A stretch of 64,000 nt of DNA from Deltaproteobacteria bacterium (GTDB lineage: Bacteria > Desulfobacterota > Desulfarculia > Desulfarculales > Desulfarculaceae): NCBI GenBank assembly GCA_020444165.1, contig JAHLLK010000023.1:1-64000 (forward strand). Direction: 5' to 3'. The position numbers and the translations under genes are program-made. Positions 34,775 through 43,791 of the stretch are shown one piece after another; position 1 is the first letter of the stretch; each line of letters opens with the position of its first letter. The notes under the pieces are model-generated. The model did not search any database and had not been told where the DNA came from. It saw nothing but the letters and a program-made list of their open reading frames with translations.

Positions 34775-35932
34775 ATGGATTACGAGATTCCCGAAAACCT
34801 GCGGCTCATGGTGGACACCGTGCGCCGCTTCGTGAAACAAGACCTGGACCCCATCAGCCAGAGCGTGGAGGACGAGGACCGCATCCCCGAAAACGTGGTG
34901 CAGACCATGCGCGAGCTGGGGCTGTTCGGCCTGTCCATCCCCGAGGAATACGGCGGACTGGACGTGGGCACCCTGGGCGAATGCCTGGTCTATGAAGAGA
35001 TGTCCAAGGCCAACGCCTGCTTCCGCACCCGCATCGGCACCAACAACGGCATCGGCGCCCAGGGCATCGTCATCGACGGCACCCCGGAGCAGAAGGAACG
35101 CTATCTGCCCCTCCTGGCCAGCGGCGAGTGGATCGGCTGCTTCGCCCTGACCGAGCCCGAGGCCGGCAGCGACGCCGCCAACATCCAGACCACGGCCGAG
35201 CTGAAGGGCGACAAGTGGGTTCTGAACGGCCGCAAGCACTTCATCACCAACGGCGACATCGCCGACCTGGCCACGGTGTTCGCGGTAAACGACCGCAAGA
35301 AACGGGCCCGCGGCGGCATCACCGCTTTTTTGGTGGAAAAGACATTCCCGGGTTTCTTCGTGGGCACCATAGAGCGCAAGATGGGCATGCGCGGCAGCCA
35401 CACCTGTGAGTTGATCTTTGACAACTGTGAAGTGCCGGCCGCCAACGTCATCGGCGGCGAAGCCGGGGTGGGCCAGGGCTTCAAGACCGCCATGAAAATC
35501 CTGGACAAGGGACGACTGACCATGGGCGCCTCGGCTCTGGGCTCGGCCCAGAAGCTGTTGGAGCTTTCGGTGGAGTATGCCAAGCAGCGGGTGCAGTTCG
35601 GCAAGACCATCGGCGAGTTCCAGGCCATCCAGTTCATGCTGGCCGAGATGGCCACCAACATCTACGCCGCCCGGCAGATGCTTTACCATGCGGCCCATCT
35701 GCGGGACCAGCGGGGCACCGCGGTGATCAAGGAGGCCTCCATGGTGAAGCTGTTCTGCACCGAGATGGCCAACCGCGCCGCGGACATGGCCGTGCAGATC
35801 TTCGGCGGCATGGGCTACATGAAGGACTTCCCGGTGGAGCGCTACTTCCGGGACCTCCGGCTCACCCGCATCTACGAAGGCACCAGCGAGATCCAAAAAC
35901 TGGTCATCGCCCGCGAGCTTCTGCGGGACTAG
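34775..35932 (+). CDS. Acyl-CoA dehydrogenase (sigma-54 operon)
   Basis: A 385-residue short/medium-chain-type acyl-CoA dehydrogenase: PEEYGGLDVGTLGECLVYEE, CFALTEPEAGSDAANIQT, WVLNGRKHFITNGD, QVFGGMGYMKDFPVE-type (QIFGGMGYMKDFPVERYFRD) and the YEGTSEIQKLVIARELL end, where the Glu of YEGTSE is the usual catalytic base. Electrons would go to ETF. ATG 34775 has GGAG nearby; the upstream open frame covers the promoter and is not coding. First gene after the sigma-54 promoter. Confidence 0.95.
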   Translation: MDYEIPENLRLMVDTVRRFVKQDLDPISQSVEDEDRIPENVVQTMRELGLFGLSIPEEYGGLDVGTLGECLVYEEMSKANACFRTRIGTNNGIGAQGIVIDGTPEQKERYLPLLASGEWIGCFALTEPEAGSDAANIQTTAELKGDKWVLNGRKHFITNGDIADLATVFAVNDRKKRARGGITAFLVEKTFPGFFVGTIERKMGMRGSHTCELIFDNCEVPAANVIGGEAGVGQGFKTAMKILDKGRLTMGASALGSAQKLLELSVEYAKQRVQFGKTIGEFQAIQFMLAEMATNIYAARQMLYHAAHLRDQRGTAVIKEASMVKLFCTEMANRAADMAVQIFGGMGYMKDFPVERYFRDLRLTRIYEGTSEIQKLVIARELLRD

Positions 35933-35942
35933 GGGGGCTCTC

Positions 35943-36824
35943 ATGGCGGTACAAAAGATATTCATCATGGGCGCCGGGCTCATGGGCGCGGGCATCGGCC
36001 AGGTGGCCGCCCAAGCCGGGCTCACCGTCACCCTCTGCGACCTGACCCAGGCCGCCCTGGACCAGGCTCTGAAGGCCATCGCCTGGTCCGCGGGCAAGCT
36101 CATCGCAAAGGGCAAGGTCCCGGGCACCCTGGAGGAGGTCATGGGCCGCCTCACCGCCACCACCGAGCCGTCCGCCGCGGCGAAGGCCGATCTGGTGATG
36201 GAGGTGGTGTTCGAGAAGGTCGCGGTCAAGCAAAAGGTCTATGAGACCCTGACCCCCCATCTCCGCCCCGAGGCCCTGGTGGCCACCAACACCAGCGCCA
36301 TCCCCATCACCGAACTGGCCGCTTTCGTGCCGGGACCGGAGCGCTTTCTGGGCATCCACTTCTTCAGCCCCGCGCCCATGATGGCCGCCGTGGAGGTGGT
36401 CAAGGGCATGGCCACCAGCGACGCGGCCTTTGCCGCGGGCCGGGCCTTTGTGGAATCCCTGGGCAAGACCCCCATCATGGTGCGCCGCGACGTGGCCGGC
36501 TTCCTGATCAACCGCATCAACTTCCCCTCCACCATGGAGGCCATGCGCCTGGTGGAGGCCGGCGTGGCCACGGTGGAGGACGTGGACCTGGGGCTCAAGC
36601 TGGCCTCGGGCCGCAAGATGGGCATCTTCGAGACCGGCGACATGGTGGGCCTGGACGTGACCTATGGCGCGCTGATGTCCATGTACCAGGAGACCGGCGA
36701 GGAGCGCTGGTTCCCCCCGCTGCTGCTGCGGCGCAAGGTCAAGGCTGGCCACCTGGGCCGGAAGACCGGCCGCGGCTGGTACGTCTACGGCCCGGACGGC
36801 GAGAAGCTGGGCCCGGCGGACTAG
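35943..36824 (+). CDS. 3-hydroxyacyl-CoA dehydrogenase (sigma-54 operon)
   Basis: A 293-residue NAD-dependent enzyme, paralogous to the gene at 23477-24376. It has FIMGAGLMGAGIGQVAAQAG for NAD binding, the His-containing FLGIHFFSPAPMMAAVEVVKG and GFLINRINFPSTMEAMRLVE. It follows the acyl-CoA dehydrogenase by ten bases, with AGGGGG as ribosome-binding site. Confidence 0.94.
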   Translation: MAVQKIFIMGAGLMGAGIGQVAAQAGLTVTLCDLTQAALDQALKAIAWSAGKLIAKGKVPGTLEEVMGRLTATTEPSAAAKADLVMEVVFEKVAVKQKVYETLTPHLRPEALVATNTSAIPITELAAFVPGPERFLGIHFFSPAPMMAAVEVVKGMATSDAAFAAGRAFVESLGKTPIMVRRDVAGFLINRINFPSTMEAMRLVEAGVATVEDVDLGLKLASGRKMGIFETGDMVGLDVTYGALMSMYQETGEERWFPPLLLRRKVKAGHLGRKTGRGWYVYGPDGEKLGPAD

Positions 36825-36894
36825 TAATTTTTCCTCCCCCACCGGCTCTGTCGTGCCGGCGAGAGGGGTTTGACTTGTCCCTTCCCAGCCCCCC

Positions 36895-36928
36895 GGGAGC
36901 CCGCCACGGCCCGTGCAGGCGGGCTCCC
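36895..36928 (+). other. Intercistronic stem-loop before the thiolase gene
   Basis: GGGAGCCCGCC pairs perfectly with GGCGGGCTCCC (11 bp, 12-base loop) in the 139-base gap between the dehydrogenase and thiolase genes. No T-run follows. It could be a processing or stability element, a partial terminator, or mark a transcript boundary. Confidence 0.4.
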
Positions 36929-36963
36929 GACGAGGGGCAATAACATACGCGAGGATTTTAGAG

Positions 36964-38142
36964 ATGAACCAACCTGTCATTCTGAGCGCAGTCCGCACCC
37001 CGGTGGGCCGTTTCGGCGGCACCCTGAAAGCGGTCACCGACCGCACCCTGGGCGCTTTGGTCATCAAGGAAGCCATCGAACGGGCCGGCATTGCGCCCGA
37101 CAACGTGGAAGAAGTGATCTTTTCCCAGCAGTACCGCACCGGGGTGCTGCCGCCCAACATGGCCCGGCCCATCTCGGTGGACGCCGGCATCCCCATCCCG
37201 GTGCCCAACTTCACCGTGGCCAAGGCCTGCGGCGGCTCGCTGAAAACCGTGTTCCTGGCCGCCCAGGCGGTGAAGGCCGGCGACGCCGAGCTGTTGGTGG
37301 CCGGCGGCCTGGAGCACATGTCCAACGCGGCCTATCTTTTGCCCACCGGCCGCTGGGGCGCCCGCCTGGGCCACACCCAGCTCATGGACCAGTTGGTGCT
37401 CTACGATCCCATCAGCGGCAACACCATGGGCGAGACCGCCGAGAACGTGGCCGAGCGTTGGGCCGTGTCCCGCGAGGATCAGGACGCCTTTGCGCTCCTC
37501 TCGCAGCAGAAGGCGGCCCGGGCCCTGGAAGCCGGCGTGTTCACCGCGCAGATCGTGCCCGTACCCATTCCCCAGAGAAAGGGCGAACCCAAGCTGTTCC
37601 AGATCGACGAGCATCCCCGGCCCCAGACCACCCTGGAGGAGTTGGCCAAGCTGAAGCCGGTGTTCCGCGCGGGCGGCTCGGTGACCGCGGGGAACAGCAG
37701 CGGCATGAACGACGGCGCGGCCGCGGTGGTGGTGGCCAGCCGGGAGCGGGCCGCCGCTCTGGGTGTGAAGCCCCTGGCCTCCATCGTGGGCTACGCCTCG
37801 GTGGGCGTGGAGCCGGCCATCATGGGCATCGGCCCCATCGACGCCACCAAGAAGGTCTTGGCCAAGACCGGGCTCACCGCGGGTGACCTGGACCGGGTGG
37901 AGCTGAACGAGGCCTTTGCCTCCCAGAGCCTCGCCTGCATCCGCGACCTGGGGCTGGACATCGACAAGGTCAACGTCAACGGCGGGGCCATCGCCCTGGG
38001 CCACCCCATCAGCGCCACCGGTTCGGTGATCCTGACCAAGCTCATCTACGAGTTGAAGCGCTCCGGCCTGGAACTGGGCCTGGCCACCATGTGCCTGGGC
38101 GGCGGCCAGGGCGTGGCCATCATCGTGAAAAACGAAGGCTGA
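36964..38142 (+). CDS. Acetyl-CoA acyltransferase (thiolase)
   Basis: A 392-residue thiolase cleaving 3-ketoacyl-CoA with CoA. Nucleophile Cys89 lies in VAKACGGSLK; GGAIALGHPISATG carries the catalytic His and CLGGGQGVA the second Cys. GAGG is eight bases upstream of ATG 36964. It completes the beta-oxidation cycle encoded here together with the dehydrogenases and hydratases. Confidence 0.95.
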   Translation: MNQPVILSAVRTPVGRFGGTLKAVTDRTLGALVIKEAIERAGIAPDNVEEVIFSQQYRTGVLPPNMARPISVDAGIPIPVPNFTVAKACGGSLKTVFLAAQAVKAGDAELLVAGGLEHMSNAAYLLPTGRWGARLGHTQLMDQLVLYDPISGNTMGETAENVAERWAVSREDQDAFALLSQQKAARALEAGVFTAQIVPVPIPQRKGEPKLFQIDEHPRPQTTLEELAKLKPVFRAGGSVTAGNSSGMNDGAAAVVVASRERAAALGVKPLASIVGYASVGVEPAIMGIGPIDATKKVLAKTGLTAGDLDRVELNEAFASQSLACIRDLGLDIDKVNVNGGAIALGHPISATGSVILTKLIYELKRSGLELGLATMCLGGGQGVAIIVKNEG

Positions 38143-38173
38143 GTCTGCTGGCAGCCTGGGCCATGCGCCCTCC

Positions 38174-38198
38174 CCCCACCCGCTCCTGGCGGGTGGGG
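38174..38198 (+). other. Intercistronic stem-loop after the thiolase gene
   Basis: CCCCACCCGC and GCGGGTGGGG form a perfect 10-bp stem with a five-base loop in the 96-base gap before the acyl-CoA ligase gene. No T-run follows, so it may be an RNA-stability or attenuation element and not a full stop. Confidence 0.4.
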
Positions 38199-38238
38199 AG
38201 CCCCAGGCACTTCCCCCCTCCCGCTAGGAGAATCAGCC

Positions 38239-39738
38239 ATGAACCTGGCCAAACTCTTGACCGATTCCGCCGCCCGCCGGCCCGGGCAGGTGGCCCTGGA
38301 GTTCCGGGGCCGGAGCCTCACCTACGCCGAGCTGGACCAACGCTCGGGCTCCCTGGCCGCCGGCCTGGCCGCGGCCGGCCTTGCCCCGGGCGAGACCTGC
38401 GTGCTGATGATGCCCAACTCGCTCGAGTGGGTGCTTTGTTACTACGCCCTGGCCAAACTGGGAGCCCGGGTGCTGCCGGTGAACTTCCTCTATCGCACCG
38501 ACGAACTCCGCCACATCTTCCGCGATTCCGGGGCCAAGGGCTTCATCGGCCACGCGGCCCATCTGGCCTACGCCGGACCGGTGTTGGAGAGCCTGCCGGC
38601 CATCACCCTGCGGGTGGCCGCGGGCGACGACCCGCCCCCGGGCTTCCGGCCCCTGGACGAGCTGTTCGCCGCGGCCGAGTTCCCCCCTTTGGACCTCCCG
38701 GACACGGAGCCCCTGGCCATCATCTACACCAGCGGCACCACCGGCCTGCCCAAGGGCGCGATGCTCACGCACGGCAATCTGGCCACCAACGCCAAAACCG
38801 TGGCCGACATGCGCTACACCGAGCCCCACGACATCTGCCTGGCCGTCTTGCCGTTCTTCCACATCTACGGCCAGACCAGCACCCTGAACGCCTCCCTCTA
38901 CCTGGGCCTCACCATCAAACTCTGGGAGCATTTCGAGGCCGCCGAGGTGTTCCAGGCCATCGAGGACCTGGCAAGCACCATCCTCATCGCGGTGCCCACT
39001 GTCTTCAACCGCCTGGCCGAGATGGCCAGCCAGACGCCGCCCCGCCGCTCCTCCTTGCGCTTCTGCGTGTCCGGCGGGGCCAGCCTGCCGGTGGAGGTGC
39101 TGCGCCGTTTCGAGCAGGCCTTCCATGTCACCATCTACGAGGGCTACGGGCTCACCGAGTGCTCGCCGGTCTGCGTGGAAAACCCCTATGGCCGGGCCAC
39201 CAAGCCCGGCTCCATCGGCCTGCCCATCCCCGGCTTCACGGCCCGGGTGGTGGACGGCCAGGACCAGGACGTGCCGCCCGGCGCAGTGGGCGAGCTGATC
39301 ATCCAGGGGCCCGGGGTGATGCAGGGCTATTTGAACCAGCCCGCGGCCACGGCCGAGACGCTCCGGGGCGGCTGGCTGCACACCGGTGATTTGGCGCGCC
39401 GGGATGAGGACGGCTACATCTTCATCGTGGACCGCAAGAAGGAGATGATCATCCGGGGGGCCTACAACGTGTATCCCCGCGAGATCGAGGAAGTGCTCTA
39501 CGGCCACCCGGCCGTGTTGGAGTGCGCCGTGGTGGGCCTGCCCCACGACGACCTGGGGGAAGAGGTGGCCGCCGTGGTGGTGCCGCGGCCCGGGGTGCCG
39601 GTGACGGCCGAGGAGATCCGGGCCTATGTCAAGGAGCGCGTGGCCCCTTACAAATACCCCCGGGTGGTGCAGTTGGCGGATGAGCTGCCCAAGACCAACA
39701 CGGGCAAAATCCTGAAGCGGCACATCAAATTGAGTTGA
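38239..39738 (+). CDS. Acyl-CoA ligase (AMP-forming, fatty-acid-type)
   Basis: A 499-residue ANL-superfamily enzyme activating a carboxylic acid to its CoA thioester via an acyl-adenylate. The P-loop-like IIYTSGTTGLPKGAML, YEGYGLTECSPV, GWLHTGDLARRDEDGYI, FIVDRKKEMIIRGAYNVYP and the C-terminal LPKTNTGKILKR with the catalytic Lys are all present. Chain length and aromatic or aliphatic preference cannot be told. It sits between the thiolase and TRAP transporter genes, so the TRAP-imported acid is its likely substrate. Confidence 0.93.
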   Translation: MNLAKLLTDSAARRPGQVALEFRGRSLTYAELDQRSGSLAAGLAAAGLAPGETCVLMMPNSLEWVLCYYALAKLGARVLPVNFLYRTDELRHIFRDSGAKGFIGHAAHLAYAGPVLESLPAITLRVAAGDDPPPGFRPLDELFAAAEFPPLDLPDTEPLAIIYTSGTTGLPKGAMLTHGNLATNAKTVADMRYTEPHDICLAVLPFFHIYGQTSTLNASLYLGLTIKLWEHFEAAEVFQAIEDLASTILIAVPTVFNRLAEMASQTPPRRSSLRFCVSGGASLPVEVLRRFEQAFHVTIYEGYGLTECSPVCVENPYGRATKPGSIGLPIPGFTARVVDGQDQDVPPGAVGELIIQGPGVMQGYLNQPAATAETLRGGWLHTGDLARRDEDGYIFIVDRKKEMIIRGAYNVYPREIEEVLYGHPAVLECAVVGLPHDDLGEEVAAVVVPRPGVPVTAEEIRAYVKERVAPYKYPRVVQLADELPKTNTGKILKRHIKLS

Positions 39739-39850
39739 TGGCGGCCGGCTGCCTCTGGGCGGCCGGCTGTTTCTGGGAAAGGGAATGTTTTTTCAACCAA
39801 AGGGGCGGAGCCCCCAACGGCGCCTGCCCCACCAAGCACGGGAGGGAATC

Positions 39851-40855
39851 ATGCTGAAAAAGTTCACGGTGTTGGCGGCCTGCCTGACCCTGGCTCTGGC
39901 GGCTCTGGCCGCTCCGGCCGCGGCCGAAACCCTGCGTTTGCAATGCGCCTACCCCCAAAACGCCTATGCCGGACAAACCACGCAATACTTTGCCAACGAG
40001 GTGAAAAAGCTGACCAAGGGCGAGGTGGAGATCAAGGTGTTCTGGCCCGACCAGTTGGTGAAGACCAAGGAGGCTTTTGACGCGGTGCGTCAGGGCATGG
40101 TCGACGCCTACTCCGGCTCCCTGTTGTATTTCGCCGGCCTGGTGCCCGAGGTCAACTGCCAGTGGCTGCCCTACAACTGGGGCAGCGCCCACGAGGCCCT
40201 GGACGTGTTGTTGAACAAGGGCTACATGGACGTGATGTCCCAGGCCGTGGCCAAGCACGGCGTCACCTACCTGGCTCCCCTGTCCGTGGCCACCATGGGC
40301 CTGTTGACCAAGTTCCCGGTGAGCAGCCTGGATGACCTCAAGGGCAAGAAGATCCGCGCCGTGGGCATGGAAGCCCAGATCGTCAAGGCCCTGGGCGCTT
40401 CAGCCGTGGCCATCTCCGGGGCCGAGCAGTACATGGCCCTGCAGCGGGGCACCGTGGACGGCACTGACTACCCCTGGTACACGGTGGAGAAGTACAAGTT
40501 CTACGAGGTGTTGGAGTACATCATCGACCCCGCCTTCCACACCCCGGGCGTCATCGAGATCGTCATGAACACCGAGGTCTTCAACAAGCTGACTCCCGAG
40601 CAGCAGAAGGCGGTGAAGCAGGCGGCCCTGAACGCCATGAACCTCAGCTTCAACAACACGCCCAAGTTCGACCAGGGCGCCCTGGACGCGGCCAAGAAGC
40701 GCGGCATCAAGGTGCTGACCATCTCCGCGCCGGAGATGAAGCGCTTCCGTAAGGCTCTGGAGCCCCTGTGGGACGCCCAGGCCAAGCAGTCCCCCCTCTC
40801 GGCCAAGCTGGTGGAGATCCTGCGGGCCAACCTGAAGGCCCAGGGCGTCAACTAA
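39851..40855 (+). CDS. TRAP transporter substrate-binding protein DctP-type
   Basis: A 334-residue periplasmic binding protein. The signal peptide MLKKFTVLAACLTLALAALA ends near AAAE (about 25). DctP-family features are the YPQNAYAGQTTQYFANEVKKLTKGEVEIKVFW start and the KKIRAVGMEAQIVKALGASAV region, which contains the Arg expected to bind a carboxylate. GGAGGGAATC precedes ATG 39851. It delivers ligand to the DctQM pair downstream. Confidence 0.93.
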   Translation: MLKKFTVLAACLTLALAALAAPAAAETLRLQCAYPQNAYAGQTTQYFANEVKKLTKGEVEIKVFWPDQLVKTKEAFDAVRQGMVDAYSGSLLYFAGLVPEVNCQWLPYNWGSAHEALDVLLNKGYMDVMSQAVAKHGVTYLAPLSVATMGLLTKFPVSSLDDLKGKKIRAVGMEAQIVKALGASAVAISGAEQYMALQRGTVDGTDYPWYTVEKYKFYEVLEYIIDPAFHTPGVIEIVMNTEVFNKLTPEQQKAVKQAALNAMNLSFNNTPKFDQGALDAAKKRGIKVLTISAPEMKRFRKALEPLWDAQAKQSPLSAKLVEILRANLKAQGVN

Positions 40856-41127
40856 GCCCCCTCACCCGCTGCCGGGACGGGGCCAGAAGACCCCGTCCCG
40901 GCGGTGGGCCAGACCCGGTTCGCGAGGGCGGGCGGCTCTCCCGCCGCACCGCTGGAACCGGGGGCCGGCGCCTGCGGAGCTTTTCCGGCGCCGCCTCTTT
41001 CCGGATCACGCCTCCGGCGGGAACTGCCCCCCGCCCGCGGCCGGCCCCGCCGGCCCGGGCCCCGGAATCCCGCCGGACCAGCCAGGGGACCTGGGGCGCC
41101 GGCGCTCCGTCTCCCCCAACGGATGAC

Positions 41128-41637
41128 ATGTATAAGCTGGTGCGCATCATATCGGCCCTGAACCTGACCGTGGGGTGGCTGGCCGCGCCCTTGAGCCTGG
41201 TGATCACCGCCTTGGTGCTCATGGAGGTGCTGGCGCGCTATCTGCTGAACGCGCCCACCTCCTGGTCCAACGAAACCAACCAATACCTGCTCTGCGCCCT
41301 GGTGATGTTCGGCGGCGGCTTCACGCTCCGCCGCTACGGCCACACCCGGGTGGACATCTTCATTCAGCGTTTCACCGACCGCACTTGCGCCTGGGTGGAG
41401 GTGGTGGCCGGGGTCATGGTCCTGATCTTCACCTGCCCCATGCTCTACTACGGCGCCCTGCTCTCCGGTGAGGCCTTCCTGGCCGGCCAGACCTCGGTAT
41501 CCGCCGCCGAGCTGCCCCTCTGGCCGTCCATGGCCACGGTGCCCCTGGGGGCCCTGTTCCTCTTGTTGCAGGCCTTGGCCAACACCCTGGTGGCCGTGCA
41601 CTTCATCCAAACCGGCGAGAAATGGGAGGCCGTATGA
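41128..41637 (+). CDS. TRAP transporter small permease DctQ-type
   Basis: A 169-residue membrane protein with four hydrophobic segments and the ARYLLNAPTSWSNETNQYLLCALV signature of DctQ small permeases. ATG 41128 is chosen on family length; the ribosome-binding site is weak (GGATGA), and the long open frame upstream is GC-driven non-coding sequence. A 272-base gap separates it from dctP. Its end overlaps the dctM start (ATGA). Confidence 0.88.
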   Translation: MYKLVRIISALNLTVGWLAAPLSLVITALVLMEVLARYLLNAPTSWSNETNQYLLCALVMFGGGFTLRRYGHTRVDIFIQRFTDRTCAWVEVVAGVMVLIFTCPMLYYGALLSGEAFLAGQTSVSAAELPLWPSMATVPLGALFLLLQALANTLVAVHFIQTGEKWEAV

Positions 41638-42944
41638 GCACGGGCCTGTTATCCCTTCTGGTCTTCGGCTCCCTGGTGATTTTCCTGGCCCTGGGAGTGC
41701 CCATCAGCTTCGCGCTCCTGTCCATCTCCACCCTGGGCATATTGGGAGTCTGGGGTCCCAAAGGCCTGTTGGCCCTGTTCAACACCGCCTATGGCGAGGG
41801 CACCAGCTTCCTCTTGCTGGCCATCCCCCTGTTCATCCTCATGGCCAACATCCTGAAGTTTTCCGGCCTGGCCGACGAGCTGTTCGAGATGGTGTACCGC
41901 TGGTTCGGGCGGCTCCGGGGCGGCCTGGCCATGGGCACGGTGGCCATCTGCGCCATCTTCGCGGCCATGGCCGGCATCAGTTCGGTGGCCACGGTTTCCA
42001 TGGGCCTCATCGCCCTGCCGGCCATGCTGGAGCGCAAGTATGACAAAGTCATGGCCGTGGGCTGCATCAACGCCGGAGGCGCCTTGGGCATCCTCATCCC
42101 GCCCTCCATCATCATGATCCTCTACGGCTCCATGGCCGAAGTCTCGGTGGGCCAGCTCTTCGCGGGCGGGGTGATCCCGGGCATCCTCCTGACCGTCATC
42201 TTCATGGCATACATCGGGGTGCGCTGCTGGCTGAACCCCTCCTTGGGCCCGGCCATTGCCGAGCGCTACACCTTCCGCCAGAAGCTGGCTTCTTTGAAGG
42301 GGGTGATCCTGCCCTTGGGCCTGGTGACCCTGGTCCTGGGGGTGATCTACACCGGGGTGGCCACCCCCACCGAGGCGGCCGGGGTGGGCGCCGGCGGGGC
42401 GATCATCGTGGCCCTGCTCTACCGCCGCCTCACCTGGGAACGGCTCAAAAAGGCCTGTATGGAGACCTTGCAGATCACGGCCATGATCTTCTGGATCATC
42501 ATCGGGGCGGTGGTGTTCACCCATTTCCTGGCCTACGCCGGCATCCAGGACATGGTGCAGTCGTGGGTGCTCTCCCTGGAGGTGAACCGCTGGGTGATCA
42601 TGTTCGCCATTCAGGGCATCTTCTTCGTGCTGGGCATGTTCCTGGACCCGGCCGGCATCATCCTGCTGACCACCCCGATCTTCGTGCCCATCATCACCCA
42701 CCTGGGGTTCGATCCCCTGTGGTTCGGCATCCTGTTCACCATCAACATGGAAATGGCCTACATCACCCCGCCGTTCGGCTTCAACCTGTTTATCCTGAAG
42801 AGCGTGGTGCCCCCCTCGGTGTCCATGGGCGACATCTACCGCTCGGTGGGGCCCTTTGTGGTGCTGCAAACCCTGTGTCTCTTGTTGGTGATGCTGTGGC
42901 CCGATCTGGCCCTGTATCTGCCCTCGCTGATGGTGGTCCGCTGA
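41634..42944 (+). CDS. TRAP transporter large permease DctM-type
   Basis: A 436-residue membrane protein with about 12 transmembrane segments, the sodium-coupled transport subunit. Typical segments are LLALPLF-like LLLAIPLFILMANIL, GGALGILIPPSIIMILYG and TPTEAAGVGAGGAIIVAL. Coupled to dctQ by a four-base overlap with GGGAGG upstream. Confidence 0.93.
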   Translation: MSTGLLSLLVFGSLVIFLALGVPISFALLSISTLGILGVWGPKGLLALFNTAYGEGTSFLLLAIPLFILMANILKFSGLADELFEMVYRWFGRLRGGLAMGTVAICAIFAAMAGISSVATVSMGLIALPAMLERKYDKVMAVGCINAGGALGILIPPSIIMILYGSMAEVSVGQLFAGGVIPGILLTVIFMAYIGVRCWLNPSLGPAIAERYTFRQKLASLKGVILPLGLVTLVLGVIYTGVATPTEAAGVGAGGAIIVALLYRRLTWERLKKACMETLQITAMIFWIIIGAVVFTHFLAYAGIQDMVQSWVLSLEVNRWVIMFAIQGIFFVLGMFLDPAGIILLTTPIFVPIITHLGFDPLWFGILFTINMEMAYITPPFGFNLFILKSVVPPSVSMGDIYRSVGPFVVLQTLCLLLVMLWPDLALYLPSLMVVR

Positions 42945-42972
42945 GGCCGGCCGCCCGAAGGAAGCGCTAAGC

Positions 42973-43791
42973 ATGGAATTTGCCAATCTCTTGTATCGGT
43001 GGGAAGGCCGGGTGGCCGTGGTGAGCTTCCACCGGCCCGACAAGCTGAACGCCCTGAACAAGGCCGCCCGCCGGGAGCTGAAGGAGGTTCTGGAGCAGGT
43101 GGCCGAGGACCCGGAAGTGGGGGTGCTGGTGCTCACCGGGTCCGGGGAAAAGGCCTTTGTGGCCGGCAGCGACCTCAACGAGTTCGGCCGCATGACTCCG
43201 CTCGAGGCCTATGAGTTCCTGGACACCCTGGCCCAACGGCTCTACACCCGCCTGGAAGAGCTGGACAAGCCGGTGATCGCCATGATCAACGGCCTGTGCC
43301 TGGGGGCGGGCTGCGAGATCGCCCTGGCCTGCGACCTGCGTATCGCCGCGGACACGGCCCGCTTCGGCCAGCCCGAGGTGAACATCGGCATCATGCCCGG
43401 CTCGGGGGCCACCCAGCGCCTGGCCCGCCTGGTGGGACCGGGCAAGGCCAAGGAGCTGATCTTCACCGGCGACCTCATCACCGCCCCCGAGGCTCTGGCC
43501 ATCGGCCTGGTGAATAGAGTGGTGCCGGCGGCCGAGCTGGAGACCCAGACCCTGGAGCTGGCCCAGCGCATCGCCCAGAAGGGCGCCTTCAGCCTGAAAA
43601 TGGCCAAGCGCTCCATCAACCTGGGCCGCGAGGTGGGCCTGACCCCGGGCCTGGCCTACGAGGCCCTGGCCGAGGTGGCCTGCTTCTGCTCGCCCGAGCG
43701 GGCCGAGGGAGTGGGCGCCTTTTTCGAGAAACGCAAGCCCGACTTCCACGGCAATGACCAAGGTGACACCGGGAAGGGAGAAAAGGCATGA
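42973..43791 (+). CDS. Enoyl-CoA hydratase/isomerase family protein 1
   Basis: A 272-residue crotonase-fold enzyme hydrating 2-enoyl-CoA. The oxyanion segments KAFVAGSDLNEFG and NGLCLGAGCEIALACDLRIA, and FGQPEVNIGIMPGSGATQRL with the usual catalytic Glu region (PEVNIG), are visible. The C-terminus ends KPDFHGNDQGDTGKGEKA. ATGA overlap with the following paralogue. Confidence 0.92.
   Translation: MEFANLLYRWEGRVAVVSFHRPDKLNALNKAARRELKEVLEQVAEDPEVGVLVLTGSGEKAFVAGSDLNEFGRMTPLEAYEFLDTLAQRLYTRLEELDKPVIAMINGLCLGAGCEIALACDLRIAADTARFGQPEVNIGIMPGSGATQRLARLVGPGKAKELIFTGDLITAPEALAIGLVNRVVPAAELETQTLELAQRIAQKGAFSLKMAKRSINLGREVGLTPGLAYEALAEVACFCSPERAEGVGAFFEKRKPDFHGNDQGDTGKGEKA

Noticed and set aside
38142..38239. 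A second sigma-54 promoter before the acyl-CoA ligase gene
   Set aside because: TGGCAG is present, but the GG-to-GC spacing does not place GC at -12.
40856..41127. N-terminal extension of the DctQ-type protein across the gap
   Set aside because: Translation is Arg/Pro/Ala-rich and unlike a small permease, which begins at MYKLVRIISALN.
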